A DNA stretch of 64,000 nt, from the NCBI RefSeq assembly GCF_023634655.1, contig NZ_JAMKMS010000018.1, forward strand, positions 24,120-88,119, written 5' to 3'. Positions within the stretch are counted from its first letter, which is position 1. The number at the start of each line of letters is the position of its first letter. Below, in pieces: positions 51,591 to 61,262 of the stretch. This DNA comes from Vibrio methylphosphonaticus. Its GTDB lineage: Bacteria; Pseudomonadota; Gammaproteobacteria; Enterobacterales; Vibrionaceae. A program made the translations under genes and the position numbers. Below the pieces are notes generated by a model, which made no database searches, was not told where the DNA came from, and worked only from the letters and a program-made list of their open reading frames with translations.

Positions 51591-52137
51591 GGGCGTAACA
51601 ACGCCATAAGAGAAAGCAGTGGTGCTTATCTCATGAACATAACAATGTTCAAGCAATAAAAATCGGCCTAAGGGTCGATTTTTTTTGCTTACGTTTCCCC
51701 AGTCACAACGAAACCTACATTATTCTCACTCATATATTCCTATCCCTTAGAGCATTGCTCCTACAAGATTTTGACTATCAACACATATTAACCAGAAATT
51801 TACGAGAAAAAATGGGTAAATACTGACCTAAAAAATGACATTTAATCCGCATAAGTTCCTCGTTTTTGATTATTTGTAAGTAACTTTCACCAATACTCCT
51901 CACTTGGTATAGTCCAGATTTGGAGTGAATAAGTAGTCACTACCGCTGTGTGGTATACAGTTTGGTGTGATTTTGTCGTTCTGGTCGTAATGGATTTACA
52001 AGACATGGTGTTGGTTTTCAGTTGACTAAAGCTTGTGCAAATAAACGATAATCCTGATGAAAGCCGTGAGTTTGGTTAGTGGGACGCCGTATTATCAGGT
52101 ATAATTAGCACCATTTTTCCGCAGTCAGACATACACT
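51591..52137. other. Intergenic region between zapC and rlmKL
   Basis: This 547-base AT-rich region contains the zapC terminator near its left end. Nothing else was recognised. The ycbX gene found here in E. coli is absent. Confidence 0.6.
51658..51686 (+). terminator. Terminator of zapC
   Basis: AAATCGGCC pairs with GGTCGATTT (one G-U) around TAAG, followed by a T-run. Confidence 0.85.
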
Positions 52138-54261
52138 ATGAATCAATATCTTGCCGTTACTTCAAATGGGCTGGAAAACCTACTAGCTCGTGAACTTGAA
52201 CAACTTGGGATTGAAAACGTCAATCCTGTTCAGGCTGGAGTGAAATTTAAAGCGACCAATGAGCAGATCTATCGTGTTTGCCTGTGGAGCCGATATGCTT
52301 CCCGCTTTGTTAAAATTCTTGCTGAATTTACCTGTCAAGACGACATGGATTTGTACTTGTCTGCGTCTGCTGTGAATTGGGTTAATCATTTCCATAGCTC
52401 AAAGAAGTTTATTGTTGACTTTAATGGTACCAACCAAGAAATTCGTAATAGCCAATATGGTGCTATGAAGGTGAAGGATGCGGTAGTGGACTGCTTCAAC
52501 AAAAGAAGCTTACCGCGCCCAAATATCAGCAAAGAAAACCCTGATATTCGCGTTCATGTACGTTTACATAAAGATAAAGCTATCCTCGGCCTTGATATGG
52601 TTGGGTCTGGTTTACATCAGCGTGGTTACCGCACTGAAGCCGGGCGCGCTCCGTTGCGTGAAACCTTGGCCTCAGCAATCGTTGCTCGAAGTGGTTGGGC
52701 GCAAGGGGATAACATGCTTGATCCAATGTGTGGTTCAGGTACGTTGCTCATTGAAGCTGCGATGCTCGCGGCGAATATGGCGCCGAGTGTAAAGAGAAAA
52801 AGCTGGTGTTTTGAATCACACGAAGATTTTGAGCCAGAGCTGTGGGCAGAGATAAAATCAGAAGCTAGTGTGCAAGGTCGACGCGGTGTCAAAAAGACTG
52901 ACAGCAGATTTTGGGGCTTTGATAATGACCCTCGCGTACTGCAGACGGCTAAAGACAACGCTCGTCGAGCTGGTGTCGATAGCTTGATTACGTTTGAATT
53001 AGGTGATGCGAGTAAGCTCACTAAGCCTGAAGGCTTCGGAGAAGGCGTTGTTATTTGTAATCCACCTTATGGTGAGCGTCTTGGTACTGAACCTGGTCTT
53101 ATCGCATTGTACACTGAATTCGGTAACCAGCTAAAAATCGAGTTTGGTGGAAGTAAAGCATCTATCTTCTCAAGTTCAGATGATTTGTTAAGCTGCTTAC
53201 GCATGCGTGCGGATAAACAGTTCAAGTTAAATAACGGTGCGTTACCGTGTCACCAAAAGAATTACTCAATTTCGGGTCGCTCAGCGGAGCAGCTTGCGGA
53301 AAAACGTAGCGATCAAGTTGTCGCGCCGGACTTCACGAACCGTTTGAAAAAGAACTTGGCAAAAATTGCTAAGTGGGCGAAACGTGAAGAGCTAGATTGC
53401 TATCGTATTTACGATGCTGATCTTCCTGAATACAATGTGGCTATCGATGTTTATCAAGACCACCTTGTTATTCAAGAGTACGCCGCACCAAAAGATATTC
53501 CTGAAGAAAAGACTAAGCGTCGTTTGACGGACATTATTCGCGCAAGTATTAATGTGACGGGTATTGAAACCAACAACGTTGTGATTAAAGTGCGAGAGAA
53601 GAAGAAAGGCTCTTCACAGTATAACAAGTTGGCGGCGAAATCTGACCGTATGGAAGTGAACGAATACGGTGTGAAATTAATCGTTAACCTTCATGACTAT
53701 TTAGACACGGGTTTGTTCTTAGATCATAAAATTACTCGCCGAAAACTAGGTCAAATGGCAGCGGGCAAAGATTTTCTTAATTTATTTGCCTACACGGGCT
53801 CAGCTTCTGTACACGCAGCTGTGGGTGGTGCGAAGTCCACGACGACAGTCGATATGTCCAATACCTACCTTGAGTGGGCAAAAGAGAACATGCAATTGAA
53901 TAAACAGGTGGGCAGTCAACATCAGTTTATTCAGGCAGATTGTCTACAATGGCTAGAAAACGCCAATAGTGATTATGATTTGATTTTCATCGATCCACCG
54001 ACATTCTCGAATTCAAAGCGAATGGCGCAATCATTTGATGTACAGCGAGACCACGTGATGTTGATGGAAAACTTAAAGCGTTTGCTTAGAGCTGATGGCG
54101 CCATAGTATTTTCCAATAACAAGCGTTTGTTCAAAATGGATCACGATGCCTTGGCAGAAGTCGGTTTAGTGGCGAAGAATATCTCAGATAAAACCTTGCC
54201 ACTTGATTTCTCACGTAACAAACACATTCATAACTGCTGGCTTATTACTCACAAGAGCTGA
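52138..54261 (+). CDS. rlmKL: Bifunctional 23S rRNA methyltransferase RlmKL
   Basis: A 707-residue fusion of two RNA methyltransferases. The N-terminal RlmL half has a THUMP domain (about 45-155) and makes m2G2445, with DPMCGSGTLLIEAA near 195 and NPPYGERL at about 308. The C-terminal RlmK half makes m7G2069, with LNLFAYTGSASVHAA near 545 and the catalytic-loop IDPPTFSNSK near 620. Length agrees with E. coli (702). It is followed by a glutaredoxin-like gene after 8 bases and then uup, so the three are one operon. Confidence 0.97.
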   Translation: MNQYLAVTSNGLENLLARELEQLGIENVNPVQAGVKFKATNEQIYRVCLWSRYASRFVKILAEFTCQDDMDLYLSASAVNWVNHFHSSKKFIVDFNGTNQEIRNSQYGAMKVKDAVVDCFNKRSLPRPNISKENPDIRVHVRLHKDKAILGLDMVGSGLHQRGYRTEAGRAPLRETLASAIVARSGWAQGDNMLDPMCGSGTLLIEAAMLAANMAPSVKRKSWCFESHEDFEPELWAEIKSEASVQGRRGVKKTDSRFWGFDNDPRVLQTAKDNARRAGVDSLITFELGDASKLTKPEGFGEGVVICNPPYGERLGTEPGLIALYTEFGNQLKIEFGGSKASIFSSSDDLLSCLRMRADKQFKLNNGALPCHQKNYSISGRSAEQLAEKRSDQVVAPDFTNRLKKNLAKIAKWAKREELDCYRIYDADLPEYNVAIDVYQDHLVIQEYAAPKDIPEEKTKRRLTDIIRASINVTGIETNNVVIKVREKKKGSSQYNKLAAKSDRMEVNEYGVKLIVNLHDYLDTGLFLDHKITRRKLGQMAAGKDFLNLFAYTGSASVHAAVGGAKSTTTVDMSNTYLEWAKENMQLNKQVGSQHQFIQADCLQWLENANSDYDLIFIDPPTFSNSKRMAQSFDVQRDHVMLMENLKRLLRADGAIVFSNNKRLFKMDHDALAEVGLVAKNISDKTLPLDFSRNKHIHNCWLITHKS

Positions 54262-54269
54262 GAGAAATA

Positions 54270-54521
54270 ATGACAAAGGAACTGATCTTATACAGCACAG
54301 AAGGATGCCATCTTTGTGAGATGGCATCCGAACTACTTCATCGCGTCGGGCTTTCTCAACAATTCGATATTATTGATATAGCATTTAACGATGAGCTCTT
54401 TGGGCGTTACGGGGTCACTATTCCAGTGGTCTCATTTCGTTCCTCAGAACTCAATTGGCCCTTCGATATTCATCAATTAACACAATGGTTGAACCTTAAT
54501 GGCATTACTTACCATTCATAA
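54270..54521 (+). CDS. Glutaredoxin-family protein (DUF836)
   Basis: An 83-residue thioredoxin-fold protein with a Cys13-His-Leu-Cys16 active site (TEGCHLCEMASELL) and the cis-proline motif IPVVSF. It belongs to the small DUF836/YbbN-like glutaredoxin group seen between rlmKL and uup in vibrios. A thiol-disulfide role is expected, but the partner is unknown. The gene is 8 bases after rlmKL, with AGAGAAAT before the ATG, and its last 23 bases overlap the start of uup, implying coupled translation. Confidence 0.88.
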   Translation: MTKELILYSTEGCHLCEMASELLHRVGLSQQFDIIDIAFNDELFGRYGVTIPVVSFRSSELNWPFDIHQLTQWLNLNGITYHS

Positions 54522-56421
54522 TGGACAACTAGCATTCGGGGATCACCCGTTGCTAGACAAATCAGATTTTGCACTTCAAGAAAATGAACGTGTATGTTTA
54601 GTTGGGCGTAATGGTGCCGGTAAGTCGACGTTGATGAAAGTCATCGCTGGCGAAATCGTTATGGATGACGGCAAACTTCAAATCACTCAAGATGTTGTTG
54701 TGTCGCGTTTAGAGCAAGATCCGCCGCGCAACCAAGAAGGTACCGTTGAAGATTATGTGGCTGAAGGGCTTGCCGAAGTAGGTCAAGTTCTTAAAGAGTA
54801 CCATGCGCTGCTCGATCTAATGACACAAGATCCAAGCGAGAAAAATATCAATAAATTGGCGCGAGTCCAAGAGAATCTAGAGGTTCTCGGCGCTTGGCGC
54901 TTTGAAGACCGCATCAAAAATATCCTTGCTGCGTTAAAACTTGATGGGGCGACACTGCTTACCGATCTGTCAGGTGGTTGGCAACGTAAGGCGGCGTTGG
55001 CACGAGCTTTGGTCTGTGATCCTGATGTCCTATTACTGGATGAGCCAACGAACCATCTCGATGTTGCGACAATTGAATGGCTCGAAACGTTCTTAAAAGA
55101 TTTCCGCGGTTCTATCATCTTTATTTCTCACGATCGCGCCTTCATTAGCTCGATGGCAACACGTATTGTCGATTTAGACCGAGGGCAATTGGTTTCGTAT
55201 CCAGGTAACTATAGCCAGTACCTGATTGAAAAAGAAGAGAACCTTCGCATCGAAGAGATGCAAAATGCAGAATTTGATAAGAAATTAGCCCAAGAAGAAG
55301 TATGGATTCGACAAGGAATTAAAGCTCGTCGTACCAGAAATGAAGGCCGTGTTAGAGCACTTAAAAAGCTTCGTGAAGAGAGAAGCGATCGTCGCGAGGT
55401 TCAAGGTAAAGTTAACCTCAACGTTGATGACGGTACTCGTTCAGGTAAGATTGTCTTTGAAGCGGAAGGCTTAAATTACGATATTGAAGGAAAGACTATC
55501 GTTAAAGACTTCTCTTTTAATATCATGAGAGGCGATCGAATCGCTTTGATAGGCCCAAATGGGTGTGGTAAGAGCACGCTAATTAAGTTGTTGCTTGATA
55601 AGCTGCAACCGTCTTCGGGTAAACTGAAGTGTGGCACAAAACTGGAAGTGGCGTACTTCGACCAATACCGAGAGTTGCTTGACCCGGAAAAAACAGTAAT
55701 CGATAACTTAGCTGATGGTAAGCAAGAAGTGACGGTTGGCGGTCGAGAAAGACACGCCCTTAGTTACCTGCAAGATTTCTTGTTTGCCCCCAAGCGTGCT
55801 CGTACTCCGGTAAAAGCGTTATCCGGTGGTGAGAAAAACCGTTTGTTACTCGCTCGTATTTTCTTAAAACCAAATAACCTACTAATACTCGATGAGCCAA
55901 CCAACGATCTTGATATCGAAACGTTAGAGTTACTCGAAGATTTATTGGGTAACTATCAAGGAACCTTACTTTTAGTGAGCCACGATCGTCAATTTGTTGA
56001 TAATACTGTGACCACGAGCTGGATTTTTGAAGGTGAAGGGGTTATTGAAGAGTTTGTTGGCGGTTATCATGATGCGCAGCAGCAACGTTTACAAGTCAAA
56101 AATACAAGACGTGATTTAGAACCGGTAAAGGCGGTAGAAAAAACGGTAGTTGAACCTAAAAAGAGTGCCAATGCTGTGAACTCTAAACCGAAAAAGCTGT
56201 CGTATAAACTGCAAAGAGAGCTTGAAGCGCTACCAGCGTTACTCGAGCAGTTAGAAGAAGAGTTGGGTTCATTACAAGAAGTGGTGAACAGCACCGAATT
56301 TTTCTCAAAACCCGTTGATGAAACTCAACCAATATTAGATAAACTCTCTGCTAAAGAGCAAGAGTTGGACGTTGCTTTCGAGCGATGGGAAGAGCTTGAA
56401 GCAATGCAACAGGAAAGTTAG
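54499..56421 (+). CDS. uup: ABC-F ATPase Uup
   Basis: A 640-residue soluble ABC-F protein with two ATPase domains. The first Walker A is VGRNGAGKST at 35-44 with signature LSGGWQRKAALAR and LLLDEPTNHLD. The second is IGPNGCGKST near 352, with LSGGEKNRLLLAR and LILDEPTNDLD. The linker between them is basic, and a coiled-coil tail covers about 560-640. ABC-F proteins act on ribosomes, and Uup also affects precise excision of transposons and recombination intermediates in E. coli. The ATG lies inside the preceding gene. The DUF3466 gene follows 5 bases later. Confidence 0.95.
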   Translation: MALLTIHNGQLAFGDHPLLDKSDFALQENERVCLVGRNGAGKSTLMKVIAGEIVMDDGKLQITQDVVVSRLEQDPPRNQEGTVEDYVAEGLAEVGQVLKEYHALLDLMTQDPSEKNINKLARVQENLEVLGAWRFEDRIKNILAALKLDGATLLTDLSGGWQRKAALARALVCDPDVLLLDEPTNHLDVATIEWLETFLKDFRGSIIFISHDRAFISSMATRIVDLDRGQLVSYPGNYSQYLIEKEENLRIEEMQNAEFDKKLAQEEVWIRQGIKARRTRNEGRVRALKKLREERSDRREVQGKVNLNVDDGTRSGKIVFEAEGLNYDIEGKTIVKDFSFNIMRGDRIALIGPNGCGKSTLIKLLLDKLQPSSGKLKCGTKLEVAYFDQYRELLDPEKTVIDNLADGKQEVTVGGRERHALSYLQDFLFAPKRARTPVKALSGGEKNRLLLARIFLKPNNLLILDEPTNDLDIETLELLEDLLGNYQGTLLLVSHDRQFVDNTVTTSWIFEGEGVIEEFVGGYHDAQQQRLQVKNTRRDLEPVKAVEKTVVEPKKSANAVNSKPKKLSYKLQRELEALPALLEQLEEELGSLQEVVNSTEFFSKPVDETQPILDKLSAKEQELDVAFERWEELEAMQQES

Positions 56422-56426
56422 CCTAC

Positions 56427-58421
56427 ATGAGTTGTAAAAAATTTAAAATTTCAATGGTGGCCGCAAGCGTATTTGCTGCGACCACTGCAAATGCCGCTTT
56501 GTATCAGATTGTCGAGATAGACCCGACAGCGAGCATTAGCAGTAGTGGTATTTACGATGCACAGTACACGGAATTCTATGGTTCTGCGGTAGAGAAGACA
56601 TCCCGTGATCTTACTTCGATGGAAATGGGTTGTTTCACTCAAGGTGATACTTGCCCCGATTACATGCTTTATGGTGACTCTAGGAACGGTTCAGAAGGTT
56701 TTTCTTACCGTGATGAAATACCATATAATATGGATGTCAGTTTTTATTACACAGATTGGGTACGAAATCGCGATTATTGTCGTTCAGAGTTAGGGTATCA
56801 AACGTGTGACCCTGCTTGGACTGATAAAATGTGGCGTAGTTTTAGTTCGTTTGGTGGACTAAGGCGTGAGCGTGATGCTTTTATTGCTACGGAATATAAA
56901 TCAAATGCTCAGGCTTTTAGTGGCAACACAGCTTCATCTGTCGCCGCCCCAATGTTAATGGTTAATCCAACTTCAGAAGACTATCAACCAGGGGGCAAAG
57001 CAACCGCTGAGGTAAACTCCGCTAATATTGTAGTTAATCGTCTTGACGATGATAAAGTTATTGGTACTGCGAGCTCTGGGTATTTTAAGTTAGATTCAAA
57101 CAACCTTGCTACAGCCTATCGTCAACGTGGTTATGTTTTTGATGGTAGTACTACGACAATGCTGAAACCTTTAGCAGACAATGGTAGTGATAAAGAAAAG
57201 CAGATAACTACTCAGATGGGTCGCACCATGGCGTGGGATTCGTTTACTGATAGCTCAGGGACATACTACGTGGGGAGCGCAGCAGTTGGCCCATTTAATT
57301 ATAATGATGATAATAAAAACTGGGGTGGCGATCTAAATAATTGCTTGTCAGGCGATGACCCCGCAGCAAAACGTGAATGTCAGCATTTTGCTTTTGCGTC
57401 AAAAGCGGCGGTTTGGAAAGGAGATGGTACGGCAATTACGGCTTCAGTTTGGACAGAAACAAACGGAAATACATATAATACTCGTAACGTTGATAATAAG
57501 GCGATGCAAGGTAGTGCTAGAGCTGCGGTAGTGAGCGCAAAGGCTGGAGTATTTACAGGTCAACCAGTATTAGTCGGGTTAAATAGTTATCGTGATGGGA
57601 GCAATGTTTTCAATCAAGCTACCGTCTTTTCGCCTACTGGATCTGATATTAATAGTGGTAATGCGTGGACACCGAAGGCCATCGGACGTGCAACTATTAA
57701 AGACGGTGACGACTTCATTTATACTAACTCCGTTGCAACTGACATCAATGAACAGTTAATTTTGATTGGGGAAGCGAAGCGGCGTGGCGATAAGCGTGAA
57801 AATGGCGCGGCGGCAAATCGAATGTTCTTGGCACAAGTAAATGATGGCGGTGGTGCAACTGCTTCATATTTTGATGAGCTAAACGGTAATAGCGGTATTT
57901 TCTTCCGTGGTGTTGGTGGTAAGACGGGCGCAATCAATAACTTCAACGAGATTGTTGGTGCGGTTGATGCAGAGCAAGCGACGGAGTTTTATGGTAAGAA
58001 GCGTCGTCAGCGCGGGTTTATCTATCCTTATAATGCCACAGGTACCAATCCTGAACGTTTAGCCGTACTTCAAGGTAAACCTTGGTTGCTTGACGATCTG
58101 ACCAATGGTGGCAATTTCAGTGCCGATAACAACAAGTACCGTATTATCGATGCAGCTGATATCAACGATGATGGTGTCATCGCTGCAACTGCAATTAAGT
58201 GCCCGCAAGGGTATGACACCACCGGGCACAACTCATACTGTGGTAATGGGCAGGCTCGTGAAAAAGTAGTGGCGGTTAAGTTGATCCCGATCCCAAATGC
58301 AGACGAGCGTTCAATTACTCCGCGGGCTATTGAAGCACCACCAGTGGAGCGTAAAGGTGGTAGTTTAGGTTGGATAGCTATGATTTTCTTAGGCTTCTTT
58401 GGGTTACGCCGTAACAAATAG
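56427..58421 (+). CDS. DUF3466 family exported protein with GlyGly-CTERM tail
   Basis: A 664-residue exported protein of the DUF3466 family. A signal peptide is present (about 1-24, SMVAASVFAATTANA). The long extracytoplasmic part has repeated short beta motifs and Asn/Asp-rich loops (GDSRNGSEGFSYRDE; GAVDAEQATEFYGKKRRQRGFIYP). The end is a GlyGly-CTERM sorting signal: GGSLGWIAMIFLGFFGLRRNK has Gly-Gly, one membrane helix and a basic end. Such tails are cut by rhombosortase, and their proteins are often delivered by type II secretion to the surface. It follows uup by 5 bases and ends at a strong terminator. The function of DUF3466 is not known to me. Confidence 0.85.
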   Translation: MSCKKFKISMVAASVFAATTANAALYQIVEIDPTASISSSGIYDAQYTEFYGSAVEKTSRDLTSMEMGCFTQGDTCPDYMLYGDSRNGSEGFSYRDEIPYNMDVSFYYTDWVRNRDYCRSELGYQTCDPAWTDKMWRSFSSFGGLRRERDAFIATEYKSNAQAFSGNTASSVAAPMLMVNPTSEDYQPGGKATAEVNSANIVVNRLDDDKVIGTASSGYFKLDSNNLATAYRQRGYVFDGSTTTMLKPLADNGSDKEKQITTQMGRTMAWDSFTDSSGTYYVGSAAVGPFNYNDDNKNWGGDLNNCLSGDDPAAKRECQHFAFASKAAVWKGDGTAITASVWTETNGNTYNTRNVDNKAMQGSARAAVVSAKAGVFTGQPVLVGLNSYRDGSNVFNQATVFSPTGSDINSGNAWTPKAIGRATIKDGDDFIYTNSVATDINEQLILIGEAKRRGDKRENGAAANRMFLAQVNDGGGATASYFDELNGNSGIFFRGVGGKTGAINNFNEIVGAVDAEQATEFYGKKRRQRGFIYPYNATGTNPERLAVLQGKPWLLDDLTNGGNFSADNNKYRIIDAADINDDGVIAATAIKCPQGYDTTGHNSYCGNGQAREKVVAVKLIPIPNADERSITPRAIEAPPVERKGGSLGWIAMIFLGFFGLRRNK

Positions 58422-58433
58422 CCTGTTATAAAC

Positions 58434-58471
58434 AAAAGCTCGCATTTATTCATATGAATTCGAGCTTTTTT
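58434..58471 (+). terminator. Terminator of the rlmKL-uup-DUF3466 operon
   Basis: AAAAGCTCG pairs with CGAGCTTTT with an inner ATTCATATGAAT palindrome, followed by T. Confidence 0.88.
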
Positions 58472-58588
58472 ACGTCTTGAGTTCTGCCAAAAATTGAGCA
58501 ATTATTACTGAGGAGTCACAAAAGCTCCATCAATCTTTAATATTAAAAGGCTGACTAGCTGTCAGCTTTGTATAGCGAGGACCGCACT

Positions 58589-58762
58589 ATGAAGAGACAA
58601 AAGCGTGACCGTTTAGATCGAGCTCAATCCCAAGGCTATAAAGCGGGGTTGAACGGGAAATCTATGGAAACTTGCCCATACCAACAAATGGATGCTAAGT
58701 CCTATTGGCTTGGTGGTTGGCGTGATGCAAGAGATGACAGGCAGTCAGGGCTTTTCAAGTAG
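58589..58762 (+). CDS. rmf: Ribosome modulation factor RMF
   Basis: A 57-residue basic protein that drives 70S ribosomes into inactive 100S dimers in stationary phase. The sequence follows E. coli RMF closely (MKRQKRDRLDRAQSQGYKAG, CPYQQMDAKSYWLGGWRDAR). GAGG stands about 8 bases before ATG 58589. The frame extends seven codons upstream to 58568, but that extension has no family support. It has a promoter region and terminator of its own. Stringent control by ppGpp is known for E. coli rmf and is inferred here. Confidence 0.96.
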   Translation: MKRQKRDRLDRAQSQGYKAGLNGKSMETCPYQQMDAKSYWLGGWRDARDDRQSGLFK

Positions 58763-58786
58763 TCGGGAGTAGTTTAATTGAGTACT

Positions 58787-58818
58787 AAGAAGGGCTAGTA
58801 TGACGCCCTTCTTTATTT
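58787..58818 (+). terminator. Terminator of rmf
   Basis: AAGAAGGGC pairs with GCCCTTCTT around a 9-base loop, then TATTTTT. Confidence 0.9.
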
Positions 58819-58855
58819 TTATAAATCTAACGCACTATAACTTAATGCATTTAAG

Positions 58856-58881
58856 TAAAATAAAACGGCTAAGATAGCCGT
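58856..58881 (-). terminator. Terminator of fabA
   Basis: On the minus strand ACGGCTA pairs with TAGCCGT around a 3-base loop, followed by TTTATTTTA. Confidence 0.82.
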
Positions 58882-58900
58882 CTTAAATCATTGATACAAA

Positions 58901-59419
58901 TTAAAAAGAAGAGGTGTCTTTAAAAAGGCCTACTTTTAAATCTTTTGCAACATAAATCACTTTTCCGTCGACAAGTACTCGGCCATCTGCGATGCCCATT
59001 ACAAGCTTGCGATTAACAACACGTTTTAGGTGCAGTTCGTAAGTGACTTTCTTGGCAGTAGGAAGTACTTGGCCCTGAAATTTAAGCTCGCCAACACCTA
59101 AAGCTCGGCCTTTACCTTCGCCGCCGATCCAACCTAAGTAAAAGCCAACTAATTGCCACATTGCGTCCAAACCTAGACAGCCTGGCATAACCGGGTCACC
59201 GATAAAGTGACAATCGAAAAACCAAAGCTCTGGTGTGATATCTAGCTCTGCGACAACAAGACCTTTACCGAAATCACCTTCTGTTTCTGACATTCTGGTA
59301 ACACGGTCCATCATTAACATATTTGGAGCAGGCAGCTGAGGGTAGCCTTCACCAAATAGTTCACCACGGCTAGAAGCTAAAAGATCTTCACGAGTATACG
59401 AATCACGTCTGTTTTGCAT
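58901..59419 (-). CDS. fabA: 3-hydroxydecanoyl-[acyl-carrier-protein] dehydratase/isomerase FabA
   Basis: FabA dehydrates 3-hydroxyacyl-ACP and isomerises trans-2- to cis-3-decenoyl-ACP, the branch point for unsaturated fatty acids. The 172 residues equal E. coli FabA. The hotdog fold carries catalytic His71 (FDCHFIGDPVMPG) and Asp85 (LGLDAMWQL). GGAG stands about 9 bases before the ATG. A palindrome at 59457-59473 resembles the FabR operator. The Lon-like gene lies upstream on the same strand. Confidence 0.97.
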   Translation of the reverse strand: MQNRRDSYTREDLLASSRGELFGEGYPQLPAPNMLMMDRVTRMSETEGDFGKGLVVAELDITPELWFFDCHFIGDPVMPGCLGLDAMWQLVGFYLGWIGGEGKGRALGVGELKFQGQVLPTAKKVTYELHLKRVVNRKLVMGIADGRVLVDGKVIYVAKDLKVGLFKDTSSF

Positions 59420-59456
59420 TTTTTAAATCACTCCAATATTTAATATGAGCATATTA

Positions 59457-59473
59457 GTGAACACGTGTACGCC
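59457..59473 (-). promoter_or_regulatory. Putative FabR operator upstream of fabA
   Basis: On the minus strand it reads GGCGTACACGTGTTCAC, close to the AGCGTACA-N2-TGT palindrome bound by FabR (repressor of unsaturated fatty-acid genes) in E. coli. It is centred about 45 bases before the fabA ATG, where a repressor of that promoter would sit. Confidence 0.55.
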
Positions 59474-59491
59474 AAACAACTCCGACCACGA

Positions 59492-61129
59492 CTAAACAAA
59501 CCAGTTTCTTACTTTTTCTAACAAGGTTTCTGGTAGTTCAAGTTTCTCAAAGTTTTCAATGCGTTCTGCTATCTTACTTAACACGCTTTCTTCCGATTCA
59601 CTTTTAAAAGGTTTTCCTAGCAGCAAAGGAATCACTTCTACAACATGAGAGACTGCCCAGATGTGAAATTGACCACTTTTAATGCTATTGACTACTTCTT
59701 TGCTCAACGCGAGATGTTGAACATTTGTTTTAGGTAAAATAACGCCTTGCTTGCCTGTAAAGCCTTGATGCTTACAGACATTGTAAAATCCTTCGACTTT
59801 TTCGTTAAGGCCGCCAACGGCCTGCACTCGCCCAAATTGGTCAACTGCGCCTGTGACCGCAATTTGTTGATCAATTGGATAACCAGAAAGGGCACTCACT
59901 AACGAACACAACTCAGCTAATGAAGCGCTATCACCATCTACTTCACAATACGATTGTTCAAAAACGATAGAGGCCGAGTAGGGTAATGGTGCATCTAAAT
60001 TTAATTCAGTGCTCACAAATGCTTGCATGATCATCATGCCTTTGGCATGAATGTTACCACCGAGTTCAACCTTTCGTTCGACATCAGAAATATCACCATC
60101 ACCAAAGTGAACCACGCAGGAGATTCGTGCCGGCTCGCCGTAAGAGAGCGGGTGGCCAGGCATATCGATAACGGTTAAGCCGTTAACCTGTCCAATTTGC
60201 TCGCCTTGAGTCTCAATGACCACTTGTCCTTCTAAAATGTCATCCACTGCACGAGCCGGCAAGTACGCCTCTCTATAGCGTTTTGCCAACATCGCAGATT
60301 CAATATCGTCTTCAGCAATAACACTATTACTGCTGAACGATGATGCTTCTCCCAGAAGTGCTAGATGCCAATCTAACGATAATGGAACATACTGCTTGTC
60401 TTCGGTTTCGCGTGCTCCAGCTTGCAGTAGGCGAAGGTAGCCTGATGTGTCGAGTGTATAGCCCGGTAAATTATCTATCATCAGTTGTTTGACAAAACTT
60501 AAGTATGCAGAGACTGACTCGGCATTCAACTTATAATCACTTTCTAGCTCTGTGTATTGCATGAATCCTGATCTAAACTCTGCTTCAAGATAATCGAGCT
60601 CTGCAAGCTGCTCTCTGTCGCCGATAATGATTAGCTTAAATTTAGAGCTGTAGTTAGGTTGATCGATACTAGCACTTGCCTGATTCACTGGCGTTGCTTC
60701 TAACTGAGCTCCTTGCAGTAGGGCTTTGGTATTGGTCCAACTAACCAATGTTGACAATACTGTATTCGTTGATGTGATCAGAACACCAGTATCAGCCTGA
60801 TGAATGAGCCCTTTTTTTGACTCTACGTTACCAGCTGTAACTTGATACTGATCAAACAATGTTTCTGAGCGAACATCTGCGCTAACAACAACATGCTCTC
60901 CAAGGCGGCGCAGTTCATTAGCGACAAGCTGACGATAGGTAAGGCTGCCACCATCTTTAATCACTAGTACTTTAGAAAAACAAGCCGGAGAAACAAAGTA
61001 TTGAAGCGTTTGTCTCAGTCGGGGTTGCAAATCTAACAAGGATTTTCCTGCGTTGTTCGCAATATTCTCTAAAGTAGATTGATAATCGGTGTAAAGCGGG
61101 CAGGCATCTTGCCAAAGGACTGGATTCAT
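59492..61129 (-). CDS. ycbZ: Lon-like protease without a full AAA domain (YcbZ/LonH)
   Basis: A 545-residue protein matching E. coli YcbZ (586). A degenerate AAA-like N-terminal and middle region (about 1-330) is followed by a complete Lon-type peptidase domain (about 335-520). Family residues are visible: GGNIHAKGMMIMQAF, FEQSYCEVDGDSASLAEL (catalytic Ser), and GGLNEKVEGFYNVC (catalytic Lys). No clear Walker A is seen, so ATP use is doubtful. The start ATG at 61129 (MNPVLWQDA) lacks a strong ribosome site; the frame continues to a TTG at 61168. It sits between fabA and matP, as in Enterobacteriaceae. Confidence 0.9.
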   Translation of the reverse strand: MNPVLWQDACPLYTDYQSTLENIANNAGKSLLDLQPRLRQTLQYFVSPACFSKVLVIKDGGSLTYRQLVANELRRLGEHVVVSADVRSETLFDQYQVTAGNVESKKGLIHQADTGVLITSTNTVLSTLVSWTNTKALLQGAQLEATPVNQASASIDQPNYSSKFKLIIIGDREQLAELDYLEAEFRSGFMQYTELESDYKLNAESVSAYLSFVKQLMIDNLPGYTLDTSGYLRLLQAGARETEDKQYVPLSLDWHLALLGEASSFSSNSVIAEDDIESAMLAKRYREAYLPARAVDDILEGQVVIETQGEQIGQVNGLTVIDMPGHPLSYGEPARISCVVHFGDGDISDVERKVELGGNIHAKGMMIMQAFVSTELNLDAPLPYSASIVFEQSYCEVDGDSASLAELCSLVSALSGYPIDQQIAVTGAVDQFGRVQAVGGLNEKVEGFYNVCKHQGFTGKQGVILPKTNVQHLALSKEVVNSIKSGQFHIWAVSHVVEVIPLLLGKPFKSESEESVLSKIAERIENFEKLELPETLLEKVRNWFV

Positions 61130-61262
61130 TATTTGAGAGCTTAGTTTAGATTTGCATGGAGTATACAACGATTTTGCTACTAAAGTTAGTCAATAGAATG
61201 TAAATCAGCGAGATTTGATTCTCACTTTGAATGGACAATTGTTGAGATTGTAAAGAAGGTGG

